From: Amphimedon queenslandica | Taxonomy: Eukaryota > Porifera > Demospongiae > Haplosclerida > Niphatidae | Direction of reading: 5' to 3' | NCBI RefSeq assembly: GCF_000090795.2 | Contig: NW_003546384.1 | Span: 124,619 to 188,618, forward strand | DNA: 64,000 bases | The notes under the pieces: model-generated | Seen by the model: the letters and a program-made list of their open reading frames with translations, nothing else | Told to the model about the DNA's origin: nothing | Database searches by the model: none | Position numbers and translations under genes: made by a program | Shown here: piece after piece, positions 29,248 to 39,470 of the stretch | Layout: each line of letters opens with the position of its first letter | Numbering within the stretch: the stretch's first letter is position 1

Positions 29248-32200
29248 CAGAGAGACAGAGACAGAGAGAGACAGAGAGACAGAGACAGAGAGAGATAAAG
29301 TTTAGTAAACATATCTTGTTTCTAAACTAAATAAGTGACAAGTTGTACATTGTTTGTCCTTAAAATGTATAACATCCTACCTGAAACTGTCATATACAAA
29401 ACTGATAGCCCTCCCCCCACCACAGTACATGTTCTAAATCATGTACTAAACAGTAAGAGAACAACCTTACTCCATAATTAGTTGTGTAATCTCACTGTAG
29501 TTTATATTAAGCATTACACAATACTAATGCTGTTATGGTAGTGTTAGCTTCCATATTTGAGGTTATTACAGCACTGATTGTCCTTCATTGTTGTTTGTGT
29601 GATATTTTAATTATGTGTTTGTAACTTTACACATTCAGTGATTCTCCTGCACTCCCCCCCCATCTCTCTCTCTCTCCCCTCTCTCTCTCTCTCTCCCTCT
29701 CTCCCTCTCTCTCTCTACCTCTCTCTCTCCCCCCCTCTCTCTCTCCCCCTCTCTCTCTCTATGTTTTCCTACTTCCTTCCTCTTTCACAAATTATGTACC
29801 TTATACACTCATTTACCATTTACATGTAAAATATACATTATATTCTTTTCTATTGTTTCTGTCTCTTAATTCCTTTTCTCTTCTCCCCTTCCAGCTCCTC
29901 TATGCTCTGTACACTCACTGTGAATCCAACCCTTCATTCCACAGAAGAATCTACTGGCTGATATCGGTATGGACCTAATCCCTCCTAGTCCTATTCTATA
30001 TACTATACATGTAGCTACTAATAGTAATTAATAATGATAATAGTAATCATAGTAGTCTCATTGTTTTAAGATGGTGTAGTATTTCAGTTTGTGTAATACA
30101 ATCAGCAGCTTCAGGTCCTAAATACAATAGTATATATATCAGTCTTTATTCAGTGGAGCTGCTTGAGTAAACTATTATAGTTTTTAACTGATTGTTTAGT
30201 AAACAGGCGACCCTCCAGTAGTACTAGATAAGATGCACTTGATTAACTGAGGCTGTAGAAATCAGTCCCTAAAGTATAAATATTTTATACTCAGTTATAG
30301 TGGAAGTACATAATCATCGATTGTGATTAGGGAATTGATTTTATCATTAATTTTTTTACTCTTTCTCATACGTACATGTATAATACTCTCTCTCTCCTTT
30401 TTCTGTCTCTCTCTCCTCTTTTCATCTTTCTCTCTATCCTTCTATTTATTCTAAATCTGGCTCACAGACCCTGTTTGTTTGTTGATTATGATTACTAAGT
30501 ATATACATACCTCAGATAAACTATTTGGCAATAAAAGGATAACCCTGATAGTACAGTGAACTACTAATTACTATGTACCCACCATTCATGTGTACATATT
30601 ATTCCATTTTGTTTGCATGTCTACATGTACATGTACATTGTATTTTGTGTTTTGTGTTTTGTGTTTTGTGTGCTACTTCATTTACAATTTCCTGTCCTTT
30701 TGCTTTGCAGTTGATGCAGTTTGTAGTAATATAATTATAATAGTAGAAACAAGTAGTGTTTATATTGGATTTTAATTGGTCTTAATTAATGGAACACGAA
30801 TGTATTATCATTATTATTATTATTATGATAATGATCTACTTATATTTTCTCTTTTCTTTATAATGTAGAATCCGTCCATTACTTTAGTTCATTATCTTGA
30901 TGTTAGTGCCAGTGGATCTTGTAGGAAAGTTACTCCGGCCAGTTTAAAAAGACAATTGACCGACCAGGTAAGTCCTCTGTACTGACCACGCCCATAACCA
31001 CACCCCTTACAGGTTAATCCTGATGTCATTGGAGGCCCACCGGTTGATAGTACAGGGTTACTAGCTCTCAGCGATGAGACTCTCTGTCGGTATTTATTAT
31101 CAAGTAAAGGCTCGTCAACCAGTCAGGTCTCACTAAAGAACCTTTTACAAAGCATTCATCAATCCGCCCACACACTCTACCAGAAGGAGGGGCTTGTTAC
31201 CACGGCAACCTTGATCACTTACGTACAAAAGACGCTGTTTCCTAACCGATGGAATGAGCAAGAGCCTTTGGATGGTAATATGGAGAGTTCTGAAGAAATG
31301 ACGCTAAGAGATAACGTGGCTCTGTTTGATCAAGCAATGAAACTGATTCAGTTACAAAGAGGCTCACCACAGCAGGTGCTACTGCCTAAAGGTACGACTG
31401 AGAAAATGGCGTCAGCCGATGTCTTGAGAGCAGCTGCTATACTCCTAGCTCAATCTGACAGTAATAAGAGTACAGCTGATGGGACAGAGTCTTCTGGAAC
31501 ATCTAACATATCATTATCATCAGTATTATCAATAGTTCGGCCGTTATTAGTACAAGCCACACCCACTACCTCTCTATCCACTAGAAATCATTCCATTCAT
31601 CATCACACTCCCAATAGAATACCTGCCGTCACTCAGACCCCGCCCACTCCCGTCACAATAGCCACGCCCACTAATTCTCAAGTCTCTCCCGATGATTCTG
31701 AGTACCTCTCCTTCATTCATCCTCCGTCACTCGAATCGCTCAAGGCAGTTCTCCCCCAACCTCTCGATATTGACTCCGCCCTCTCCTCCTCCTCCTCTGA
31801 TACATGTACATGTATGGCGGAGGTCACTCAGTTTGCCGAGTCTTTGCTGACGATGCGTCCACTGGAAGATGCTCAACGTCTGAAACAACAAGAAACCAAT
31901 GCCGGTCAAAAAACCGGTTTGAATACCAGTCAAACCAGTTTGGATACCAGTAATACCAGTTTTGCTAGTTCAGGCAATATCGATATGAGTTCTTCTGATC
32001 TCTTTTCTGATAATTTCCTCGACCATTTTCTGGACGAGTTAACCAATGGTACAGTCCCGCCCACTCACGATAACGACATATTGGGACAGTCAGTCCTTCA
32101 TAATGAGTCTTTAGCCACGCCTACTTTTAATGAGTCTTTAGCCACACCCACACATAATGGCTCGACTAATGAGATGTTGCATAATGGATTGGCTCCGCCC

Positions 32201-33501
32201 ACTTATGATAGTATAATTTATAACGGGCTTGCCCCACCCACTCAAAATGATATGTTACCGCCCACACACAATCAGTTACCTGTAAACACTGCAATGGATG
32301 CTTCTACTGGCCACGCCCCTCAAATTGACTCCGCCCATGACGACTATACCCTATCAAGTCTTGATCTTGATCCAGATAGTTTAAAGATATTAATGGACTT
32401 GTACAACGAGGGTAGGGGAGAGGAACTGCCCCTTCCTCTCTCACCCACGTCACAATATATGGCTTCACTTAATGGCCAAGAGACGCCTAGCAACGTCAGC
32501 ACTTTCAGTTCCCATGGAGACGAAACGAGTTACTATGGCAACGAGTTGGCAGTCTCCACGACTCCAACCATGTATGGTGAAATGGCCGTTTCCATGCCAA
32601 CTAACCCCACCCCCATGGCAGCGGCTAATTCCATTCCCATGACAACCAGCTCTGTTCCCATGCCAACCAGTCTCTCCTTGTTTGGTAATTATAGTTTCTT
32701 AGAACGGAATCTTCAATTCGCTAACTCGTTATTGCAGCAGCCGCCACATTTAGCCAGTAGTGTAACTCAGAGCCCTCACGTGTCACCACTGCATGTTCCT
32801 CCTTTATATCGGAGCTCCTCCCCTGTTCAGTCTCCGCCCAGTCCTTCACAAGCATCCATAAGCTCTTTATCAACTGCTGGCGGAGACTCGGAATCATCTC
32901 TGGTTGCTGAGTTGTGTGAGCTTATGAGTGAATCCCCTAATGTTCAACAGGAGGACTTCTCTCACCTCTCTCTCTCCGGCCCAGAGCAGCAGGAGCTGCT
33001 GGAGGCTTCACGAGTGATACAGAAGACACTGAGGAGATGTAAAGAGAGACCTAACTCAATGGTGACGTATAAAGAGAAGAACGCTGCACTCCTCATTGAG
33101 AGATCTTACAAGAGATACAGAGAGGTAGGCAGTACAAGTACTTTATGCCTGTGTGTATATTAGTGACGATTGACTGTTCACATTGTACATTTTTAGTTGA
33201 AGAGAAGGAAAGATGAAGCAGCAAGATGCATTCAAGCTCAATACAGATTGTACAAACGGAGAACAGAGGAGCTCCAGAGAGCAGCTTTATTCATTCAACA
33301 GATGTATAGGTAATAATAGTCCATGCTACTCTAATGTCAAATGACGATTTCATTTTAAAAGTTTTATAGAGTGCAAATGCTTTTAAATATTCTGATAATT
33401 TTTAATGTTTTTGTTGTAGATATCAGAGAAGAAGGAGGATATCAATGTCTTCCCTAGCCACTCACAGTCAGAGCAGTTCCAGTTCATTTAATTTCAGATG
33501 A
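28043..33501 (+). CDS. CAMTA: calmodulin-binding transcription activator lacking TIG and ankyrin domains
   Basis: 955 aa from ten exons: 28043-28091, 28140-28270, 28327-28394, 28506-28545, 28792-28893, 29895-29966, 30869-30967, 31013-33124, 33197-33309, 33420-33501. The CG-1 DNA-binding domain (about residues 50-180) is built from exons 2-7: LPEEILSYLISFDAHKDW, GTMLLFDKRKTKNYKVDGYD, REDRTKLKVCGHTLLYALY, FHRRIYWLISNPSITLVHYL. A 704-codon exon then encodes a Ser/Thr/Pro/Asn-rich, probably disordered and transactivating region. The C-terminus matches the family's IQ region, beginning FSHLSLSGPEQQELLEASR and followed by three IQ-like units (AARCIQAQYRLYKRR type) that should bind calmodulin. I find no TIG domain or ankyrin repeats between CG-1 and IQ, where other animal and plant CAMTAs have them, and the long exon leaves no room for hidden ones. 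Confidence 0.92.
28919..29296. repeat. alternating GA/CT microsatellite forming nested palindromes
   Basis: In CAMTA intron 5, (GAGACA/GA)n purine tracts switch strand repeatedly. The symmetry centres are AGATCT at 28991-28996, CTCGAG at 29047-29052, AGATCT at 29123-29128 and CTCGAG at 29181-29186, so adjacent arms of about 28-38 bp are self-complementary. All ORFs predicted across it are low-complexity Arg/Glu/Ser/Leu artefacts. Confidence 0.85.
29297..29894 (+). other. rest of CAMTA intron 5
   Basis: AT-rich DNA with a CT-rich run at about 29640-29762. No coding or RNA gene signal was seen. Confidence 0.5.
29967..30868 (+). other. CAMTA intron 6 with a TTTTGTG minisatellite
   Basis: A 902-bp intron. 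It contains a palindrome run ACATGTACATGTACAT near 30622-30638 and about four copies of TTTTGTG at 30642-30672. No gene is seen in it; the ORF 30590-30775 is repeat-driven. Confidence 0.6.
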
Positions 33502-33684
33502 ATACAACTAATACTACTTTAATGTTATCATTACAATCAATCATGTACTTCACAACTTCATTGTATTTTAATCACATATAAAAGTCATTTTAACTTTTCA
33601 TAGAGAGAGAGAGAGAGCTGGAGAAGTGATGATAATAGTAATTATTATTATTATTATTTTAATTTTATTATCATTTATGAGTTT

Positions 33685-36600
33685 TTAAGAGTTTTCTTCA
33701 TCATCACTGTCGCCACCTCCTCCTTCCTGAAATACTGGTACTGGCTGAGTTCTGAGAAAAGAGAATTATACATTAACAATACAATACAGTACAATACAAT
33801 AGGGAAACATTCATGTGAAAGAACTGCCAGTTTCTTGACAGAAACTAATTTTTAGAGGTACTTGACTACTTGTATTCTTACACTATGAGTAGATGTACAT
33901 TCATTGCAGTATTATGTCAAATTCCATCATGCATATCTTATATACATACACTGTTTCTCTTACTTTTTATAAGCTGGGTTCACATACATTGGATTTTCCT
34001 CTGATATCTACAAACACATCATCATTAACTTTAGAAGCATTCGCTTAATTCAAGTTCACTCACTTTAGCATATTTCAGGAGTGCCTCTCTTGGATCCTCA
34101 TCTTTGTCAACTGCCTTCTCTAGTGCTACCATCTTCCTCATGTAAGCTCCTATTGAACTACCACCACCTGAAGCAACTCTACCATCAACACCTTTAAAAA
34201 AATTAAATAAACAATAAATAAATATTCAGTAGAGGCAGTACGGGATTGTCTTGTTTACCTTTCCCAGTGACTGGTAGAGCTGGTTTGTGAGAGAGGATAG
34301 GATCCTTTCTTTCTTTTTGTCTCTGTCTTTTGAGTGTCTTCATCTCTTCATCCCGAAACATTGGCAGAGCATGAGCTAAAGAAATGAGAGAGAGAGTATG
34401 GAAAATGAGTAGTGCTTTAGAGTCAATTTCAAAACCATGGGCTATAGTACAGGGATTTTCCCGGATGGTACATAAAAAGGTGCTAACGTGTTAGGACTCT
34501 CATTCCGACTGACGTCACTATGTCAGCTCTTCCTCTTTTCCTCTTGTTGAGGCTCATCTTGGGTCCTCTGTGACTGTATTTATCACTGAAGAAAACCTTC
34601 ACATCACCAGAACTGCAACCAATGAATATCTGATTCAATTTAGGATGCCATAAGGTCCTGATGACACTCTGTAGGTTGAGATAAAGTGAGAAGAGAGATG
34701 GAAAGAGAGAAATTAATAGGATCAATAGTTAGAGGAGAAGAATAGAGAGAAAAAGGAGGATTGAAGTACTAACTGAGTCTGGTGTCGTTAGTTTATGAAG
34801 TTGATTTAATGATCTGTCAAAGAAGAGGAGCTCACCAGTACTATCCTTTAAAAATAAGAGTATTAATATTATACCCCAATGAACAGTTATTGTACAGGAG
34901 TTTGATACATTAAGAGAATCTTTCACTACTTGTGTATTTGCTGACCTTTTGTTTTTGAGCAGAAGTACCAGTTATAATGATAGTCTCATCAGGATTGAAG
35001 GAGCAGTCTGTTCTGTAAATAAAGCAATAAAATATACTCTAGTATATTCACAATAATTACAGCAATATGGTAGTATCATTATTATGTAAATTTCTGGCTT
35101 ACACTGAATAGTGATTGAAGAGGTCACTGACGGTACTAACTGGATCTCTGAACTTACGAATATCCCAAACCTTTAGCGTAGAATCACCTGATGAGAAACA
35201 AGAACAAAAAGAGAACAAGTGATAGAAGGAATGAGAATTTAAGAGAAGTACACTGTACAGTACAATTAATCATGAAAATAATAAAGAAGTGAAAAATCCT
35301 TATACACAGTAGAGGGAGAGAGAGCAGGTTACCTCCTCTTGATACTAGCGTGTGATTATCGTGAGCAAAACAAAGACACGAGGTCTCAGTATCAGGAACA
35401 TGTGCATTGTAATTAGCTAGTGATGGCCTTACCTAAATATTAATAATAAAAGGAATTAAAATATACATGTACATGTACATAAATATACATGATTACTTAC
35501 ATAGGGACCATCTCCCTTCCACATTGCAATGCTTCCATCAATTCCAGCACCAGCAATGTATTTACCATCTCTACTGTACGTACACGTCGTGATGGGCGTC
35601 TTCTTACCTAAAGTGCAAATTTTAGAAATACATAAAATAACTTCCACGCATACCCTGTTTGCTTCTTGACTTGATGACGTGTTTTTGCTTTTTGGCTGCT
35701 TCTTCAACCTCCCATATTCTAACAGTGCTGAGAGAAAGAGAGAAGAAAGATCATTAAAAGTATATAAAGAAAGAAAGGAGAGTAGTATTAAGGTAGACAT
35801 GAGTAAAAGAAATTTTTAACTAATGATAATATTTTGTTCTCACCAGTCATTTGAACAAGTGATGAATTGGTCTCTGTGAAAAGGATGCCAGCAAGCATTG
35901 TTAATCATTGATATATGACCCTGCCATAAAGATTATCATCATACAAGTACATATACCCAAGGCTATAGCCCATGGTTTTTCCAAAAAATGGCTCCAAAAT
36001 CACCCCAAATTTTTATTACATTTTCTGATACATATTGATGTACTTAAGCTGTGTAGCAAGTTTGAGCTGATTCTGACTTCAATTTTTCGAGTTACAACCA
36101 TATTAAGAAAACGCCAAAATCCTGAAAAATACCCAAGGCTATAGCCCATGGTTTTTTCCAAAAATGGCTCATTTTAAAAATGTTCATAACTAGCAGAACT
36201 TTGTACCATTAAAAGTTAATGTAAGATACAATAATAATTATTAATTATAATTTATTTCTAACATTAGTGTTGGTCATATCTGCTATGTACTGCCATCCTT
36301 TTGGACACTCTGCCACTGTCTGTCCATCTCTGTCCATTACTATAGCCTATCAAAATTGAGAACGACTGCCCATTAAAATTTTATCCCATACCTGTGCATT
36401 ACCCGAGGCGACTAATATAAGCTCTCCAGTGTGATTGTATTGTGCTGTGCAAATGGGGTGACTGTGATACCATATATGTTCTAATTAACAGTACAAGTTT
36501 GTGAAATACCTTCCACAAGGCGTCAGAGTACGGAAACAATTTAGAGTTGCGTCCATACCACCAAAGTCCCAGAGTTTGACATCGTATCCGTAGCAACCGG

Positions 36601-37380
36601 TGATCAGCCGAGCTCCAGCTGGATCAAGGCCTAGTGCTGATACCTGCATACATGTACATGTAAATTGTACATGTACATGTATTACAATTGGCTCACTGGT
36701 TTAGCTCCATGATCCATTACGACTTCATTTGTTAGTGGAAACCTCTTCTCAAACTCATCCTTTAAAAAAGGGAACACAAAGAAATAAAATATAAATAAAA
36801 TAAAATAAAAATAAAGAACACATCAGTGTTTTGCAAATTCTCTAAACAATAATTCAGTATTTTTTACAAAATATAAAAATTTGCACAATTGTTACACAAT
36901 ATAAACTAACATCTACTTCCCCCATCTCCTCCTCCTCCTCCTCCTCTTTCCCCTCCTCCTCCTCTTCATTAGGTGCCGAGAGGTTAACTGGAATAGGAGG
37001 ACCAATCATATCATCACCTTCTTCTTCCTAATATGGTAATTATTACACCCACTCATTAACGAGGAATATAATAATACTCAACTCACGTTTTCTTCTAAAG
37101 TCTGAGGCTTATCTATAAAAAATTAATAAAATTACTTTATTACTATTATTATTATTGCATTTAACTTGCAAAAATCATTTTAAATTTAAATAAATTCTGA
37201 CCTTTGACCTGTGACGCTTGAGCTGTAGAGAGTGTTTCCTTGAACATTGCATCAATGTCGAACTTTCTGGCAGTCTTGGAACGACCTGCAGTCACGTGAC
37301 ATCACGTGATCTTATCATTAAGACTCACCAAATCCCGAGAATCCCATGACAGCTGAAATGTCCTCATCTTCTTTGCTCAT
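33685..37380 (-). CDS. WDR70: WD40 protein WDR70
   Basis: 582 aa from twenty exons: 37380-37329, 37285-37202, 37112-37087, 37027-36911, 36759-36697, 36643-36510, 36461-36392, 36346-36263, 35920-35844, 35727-35654, 35607-35501, 35432-35333, 35187-35103, 35012-34946, 34845-34774, 34668-34488, 34375-34259, 34191-34064, 34007-33964, 33751-33685. All joins keep phase. Order: MGFSGFGRSKTARKFDIDAM, an acidic stretch with IGPPIP, then WD repeats (VSALGLDPAGARLITGCYGY, TCTYSRDGKYIAGAGIDGSI, LWHPKLNQIFIGCSSGDVKV), then the typical tail HALPMFRDEE, DPILSHKPALPVTGKG and NPMYVNPAYK. Known of the family: a nuclear protein linked to histone H2B ubiquitination and DNA-damage response through the CRL4 ligase; the Drosophila relative acts in splicing. 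It lies 148 bp head-to-head with NECAP and converges on CAMTA with a 183-bp gap. Confidence 0.92.
34432..34470. repeat. fragment of the dispersed repeat
   Basis: ACCATGGGCTATAGTACAGG with the following GATTTT is identical to the box in the 13190-15065 array. It lies in a 112-bp WDR70 intron. Confidence 0.6.
35945..36185. repeat. about 1.3 monomers of the dispersed repeat, inverted orientation
   Basis: The segment between WDR70 exons 9 and 8 carries CCAAGGCTATAGCCCATGG twice (about 35957 and 36131), with CATATTGATGTACTTAAGCT and GTAGCAAGTTTGAGCTGATT between. That is one full ~177-bp monomer relative to the array at 13190-15065, reverse-complemented, plus the start of the next. Confidence 0.75.
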
Positions 37381-37528
37381 ATTAATGTATGGTGCTAGTA
37401 CTGCAGTTAAAAATGGTGGAGCTCAATTTAAACTAAAAATAATAAGAAAAAAGGAAGAAAAATGAAAATTGCATGGGCGTGACCCACTAATTAATAATTA
37501 CTGGGCGTGTCTTTGTTACCAAACAAAG
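37381..37528. promoter_or_regulatory. shared promoter of WDR70 and NECAP
   Basis: 148 bp lie between divergent ATGs. The NECAP start lies in AAAGATGGCGGAAG, a YY1-like motif that overlaps the start codon. No TATA box is visible. Confidence 0.4.
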
Positions 37529-39186
37529 ATGGCGGAAGAGTACGAGTCGATACAGCTAGTGAAGCAAGAAGCTTTCATTTATCAGATACCGCCCAGGGTC
37601 TCCACTACCCGCGCTGTTAGGTAAGGGAACGATAGGGTATTATCTGTTGTATTGGAGTCCTTTCAGAGCTGCTGATTGGAATCTTGCTGCCCCTGACTTT
37701 AAAGGAAGACTAAAGATAGTCTCTAAAAAGAATGAGTGCTTCATTAAACTGGAGGACCGATCTGGTAACTTTCCTTCTTTATGCTGCCATTCAATATTGT
37801 GCACATGTACACATAACTAGTAGAATACTTAAATAAAGAAATGACAATAATAGAGAATGAGAATGGATGGGCTGATACAACCTCGGATACAATGAAACCT
37901 TTGTAGGATTGTATCTCCACATTGTATATTCATGCATATTAAGCACACACATGCAGTATATGTGCGTATATTAATGTACTATTATTCATTTGTGTATCAT
38001 TTCTCTTCAGGTGAGTTGTTTGCAGTCTGTCCAGTGGATTCTTTCCCTGGTTTAGCTGTCGAGCCAGTCTCTGACTCCAGTAGATACTTTGTACTCAGAC
38101 TAAAGGATCCATCAGGTATGTACTCCCTCTATCTCTTCTGTCTATCCACTCTTCTTCTCTTTGTTACTTCTCTCATTATTGTCTGTTTGTGATAGTTGAT
38201 AACTTTTCTTTATTCTCTTTGTTTAGGTCGTCATGCTTTTGTCGGTTTGGGTTTTCAAGATCGTGGAGACGCTTTTGATTTCAACGTCTCATTAATGGAG
38301 CACTTTAAGTGAGTCCTCCCTCCTCCTCTTTCACTCTCTCCATTTCTCTTCTTTTTATTATTTCTAGAGGTATTAAAAGAGATGAGAAGATTGCTAAGGA
38401 AGAGACTGAGCCTAAACTGACGGTTGACTACAGCTTGAAGCAAGGAGAGAAGATATCAGTCAACATTGGAGTAAGACATCGTTTTATACAAATATTGGGA
38501 GACTTGTCTTCATATTTGTGGCGGAAAACATTATCTTAATAATTGTTGGCTTGTCTTAATATTTCATTTTCTTCCAATTCACCAACTGCCAAACAACCAA
38601 TCAACACTATAGTCTATGGACTTTTCAATCAAATCTTACCACTGCATTACCTGTACTTTTATCTTTCAACTCACTATCTGTTTCTATAGTTTCCTATAAT
38701 ATTTTACTATTTTGTAGGCTAAATTGAAGCTTGGTGCTGATGACCCAGGAGCTAAAGACAAGCCTCTGATTGGTAATAGTGATACTACTGACAGTATAAA
38801 TACCTACCATTACTGATATATATGTACTATGCAACTCAGTAACTCTGCAGAATAGAAAGACTGCTTGTATAATGCTCATCTCTAGGTCTGTCTGCTGCTG
38901 GTGGTCTTTTACCTCCTCCTGTGTCCAGCAGTCGTCCAGTGAAACCTCCAACAGTCCCTGCTCCATCCACCACCTCAGGCAGTGATGATTGGGGAGACTT
39001 CTTTTCAGCTACTGCAACTGGAAACAGTTCTACTAGCAGCAGTGGCAATACAACTAGTGGGACAAACTCAAGGTATGTGCAATGGAATTAAAATTCATTA
39101 TTGAATGTTCTACTATTCTCTTTCCCTTCTCTTTCTTTCCCTCTCTCCCTCTCTTCAGTGGTGGTGGTGGTTGGGTTCAGTTTTAG
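37529..39186 (+). CDS. NECAP1: NECAP endocytic adaptor-associated protein
   Basis: 249 aa from eight exons: 37529-37620, 37667-37764, 38011-38115, 38227-38308, 38368-38470, 38718-38772, 38886-39072, 39159-39186. The N-terminal PH-like (PHear) domain is clear: [54 protein letters not shown] and [19 protein letters not shown] Pro/Ser/Gly-rich tail ends in WVQF, the motif with which NECAPs bind the AP-2 alpha ear; an internal DDWGDFF resembles a second ear-binding motif. The family promotes clathrin-coated vesicle formation at the plasma membrane. Vertebrates have NECAP1 and NECAP2 and I cannot assign this gene to one of them. Confidence 0.95.
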
Positions 39187-39294
39187 TTTGTCTTTCAAGG
39201 ACTGGAAGATTATGAAAAGTGCCCAATTTTGTATGTGAAACTTTTTAATGCATTACAACAGAAGGAGCTATGTTATAAATATTTTAGTATTATT

Positions 39295-39329
<35 letters not shown>

Positions 39330-39470
39330 TGCAAAAGATAGTTGAGAGGGGCAATGTACTAATGTAATATTATGCAGTAAGTTTATTCAAGAATTGAATT
39401 GTTGACAACTAATGACTACAAAAAGGAGACGCACTAAAAATTATAGAAATTATAATGGTCATGCATGTGA
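39187..39470. other. convergent intergenic region
   Basis: The 3' ends of NECAP (plus) and the caspase-like gene (minus) face each other across 284 bp. An (ATT)n microsatellite lies at about 39295-39330. Confidence 0.6.

Noticed and set aside
28839-29330. Several overlapping ORFs of about 60-157 codons on both strands
   Set aside because: They are Arg/Glu/Gln- or Ser/Leu-only translations of the GA/CT microsatellite in a CAMTA intron.
37203-37209. Donor at 37208 for WDR70 exon 2
   Set aside because: It would put a stop into exon 3. Using the donor 7 bp further on restores the frame and gives VKDKPQT.
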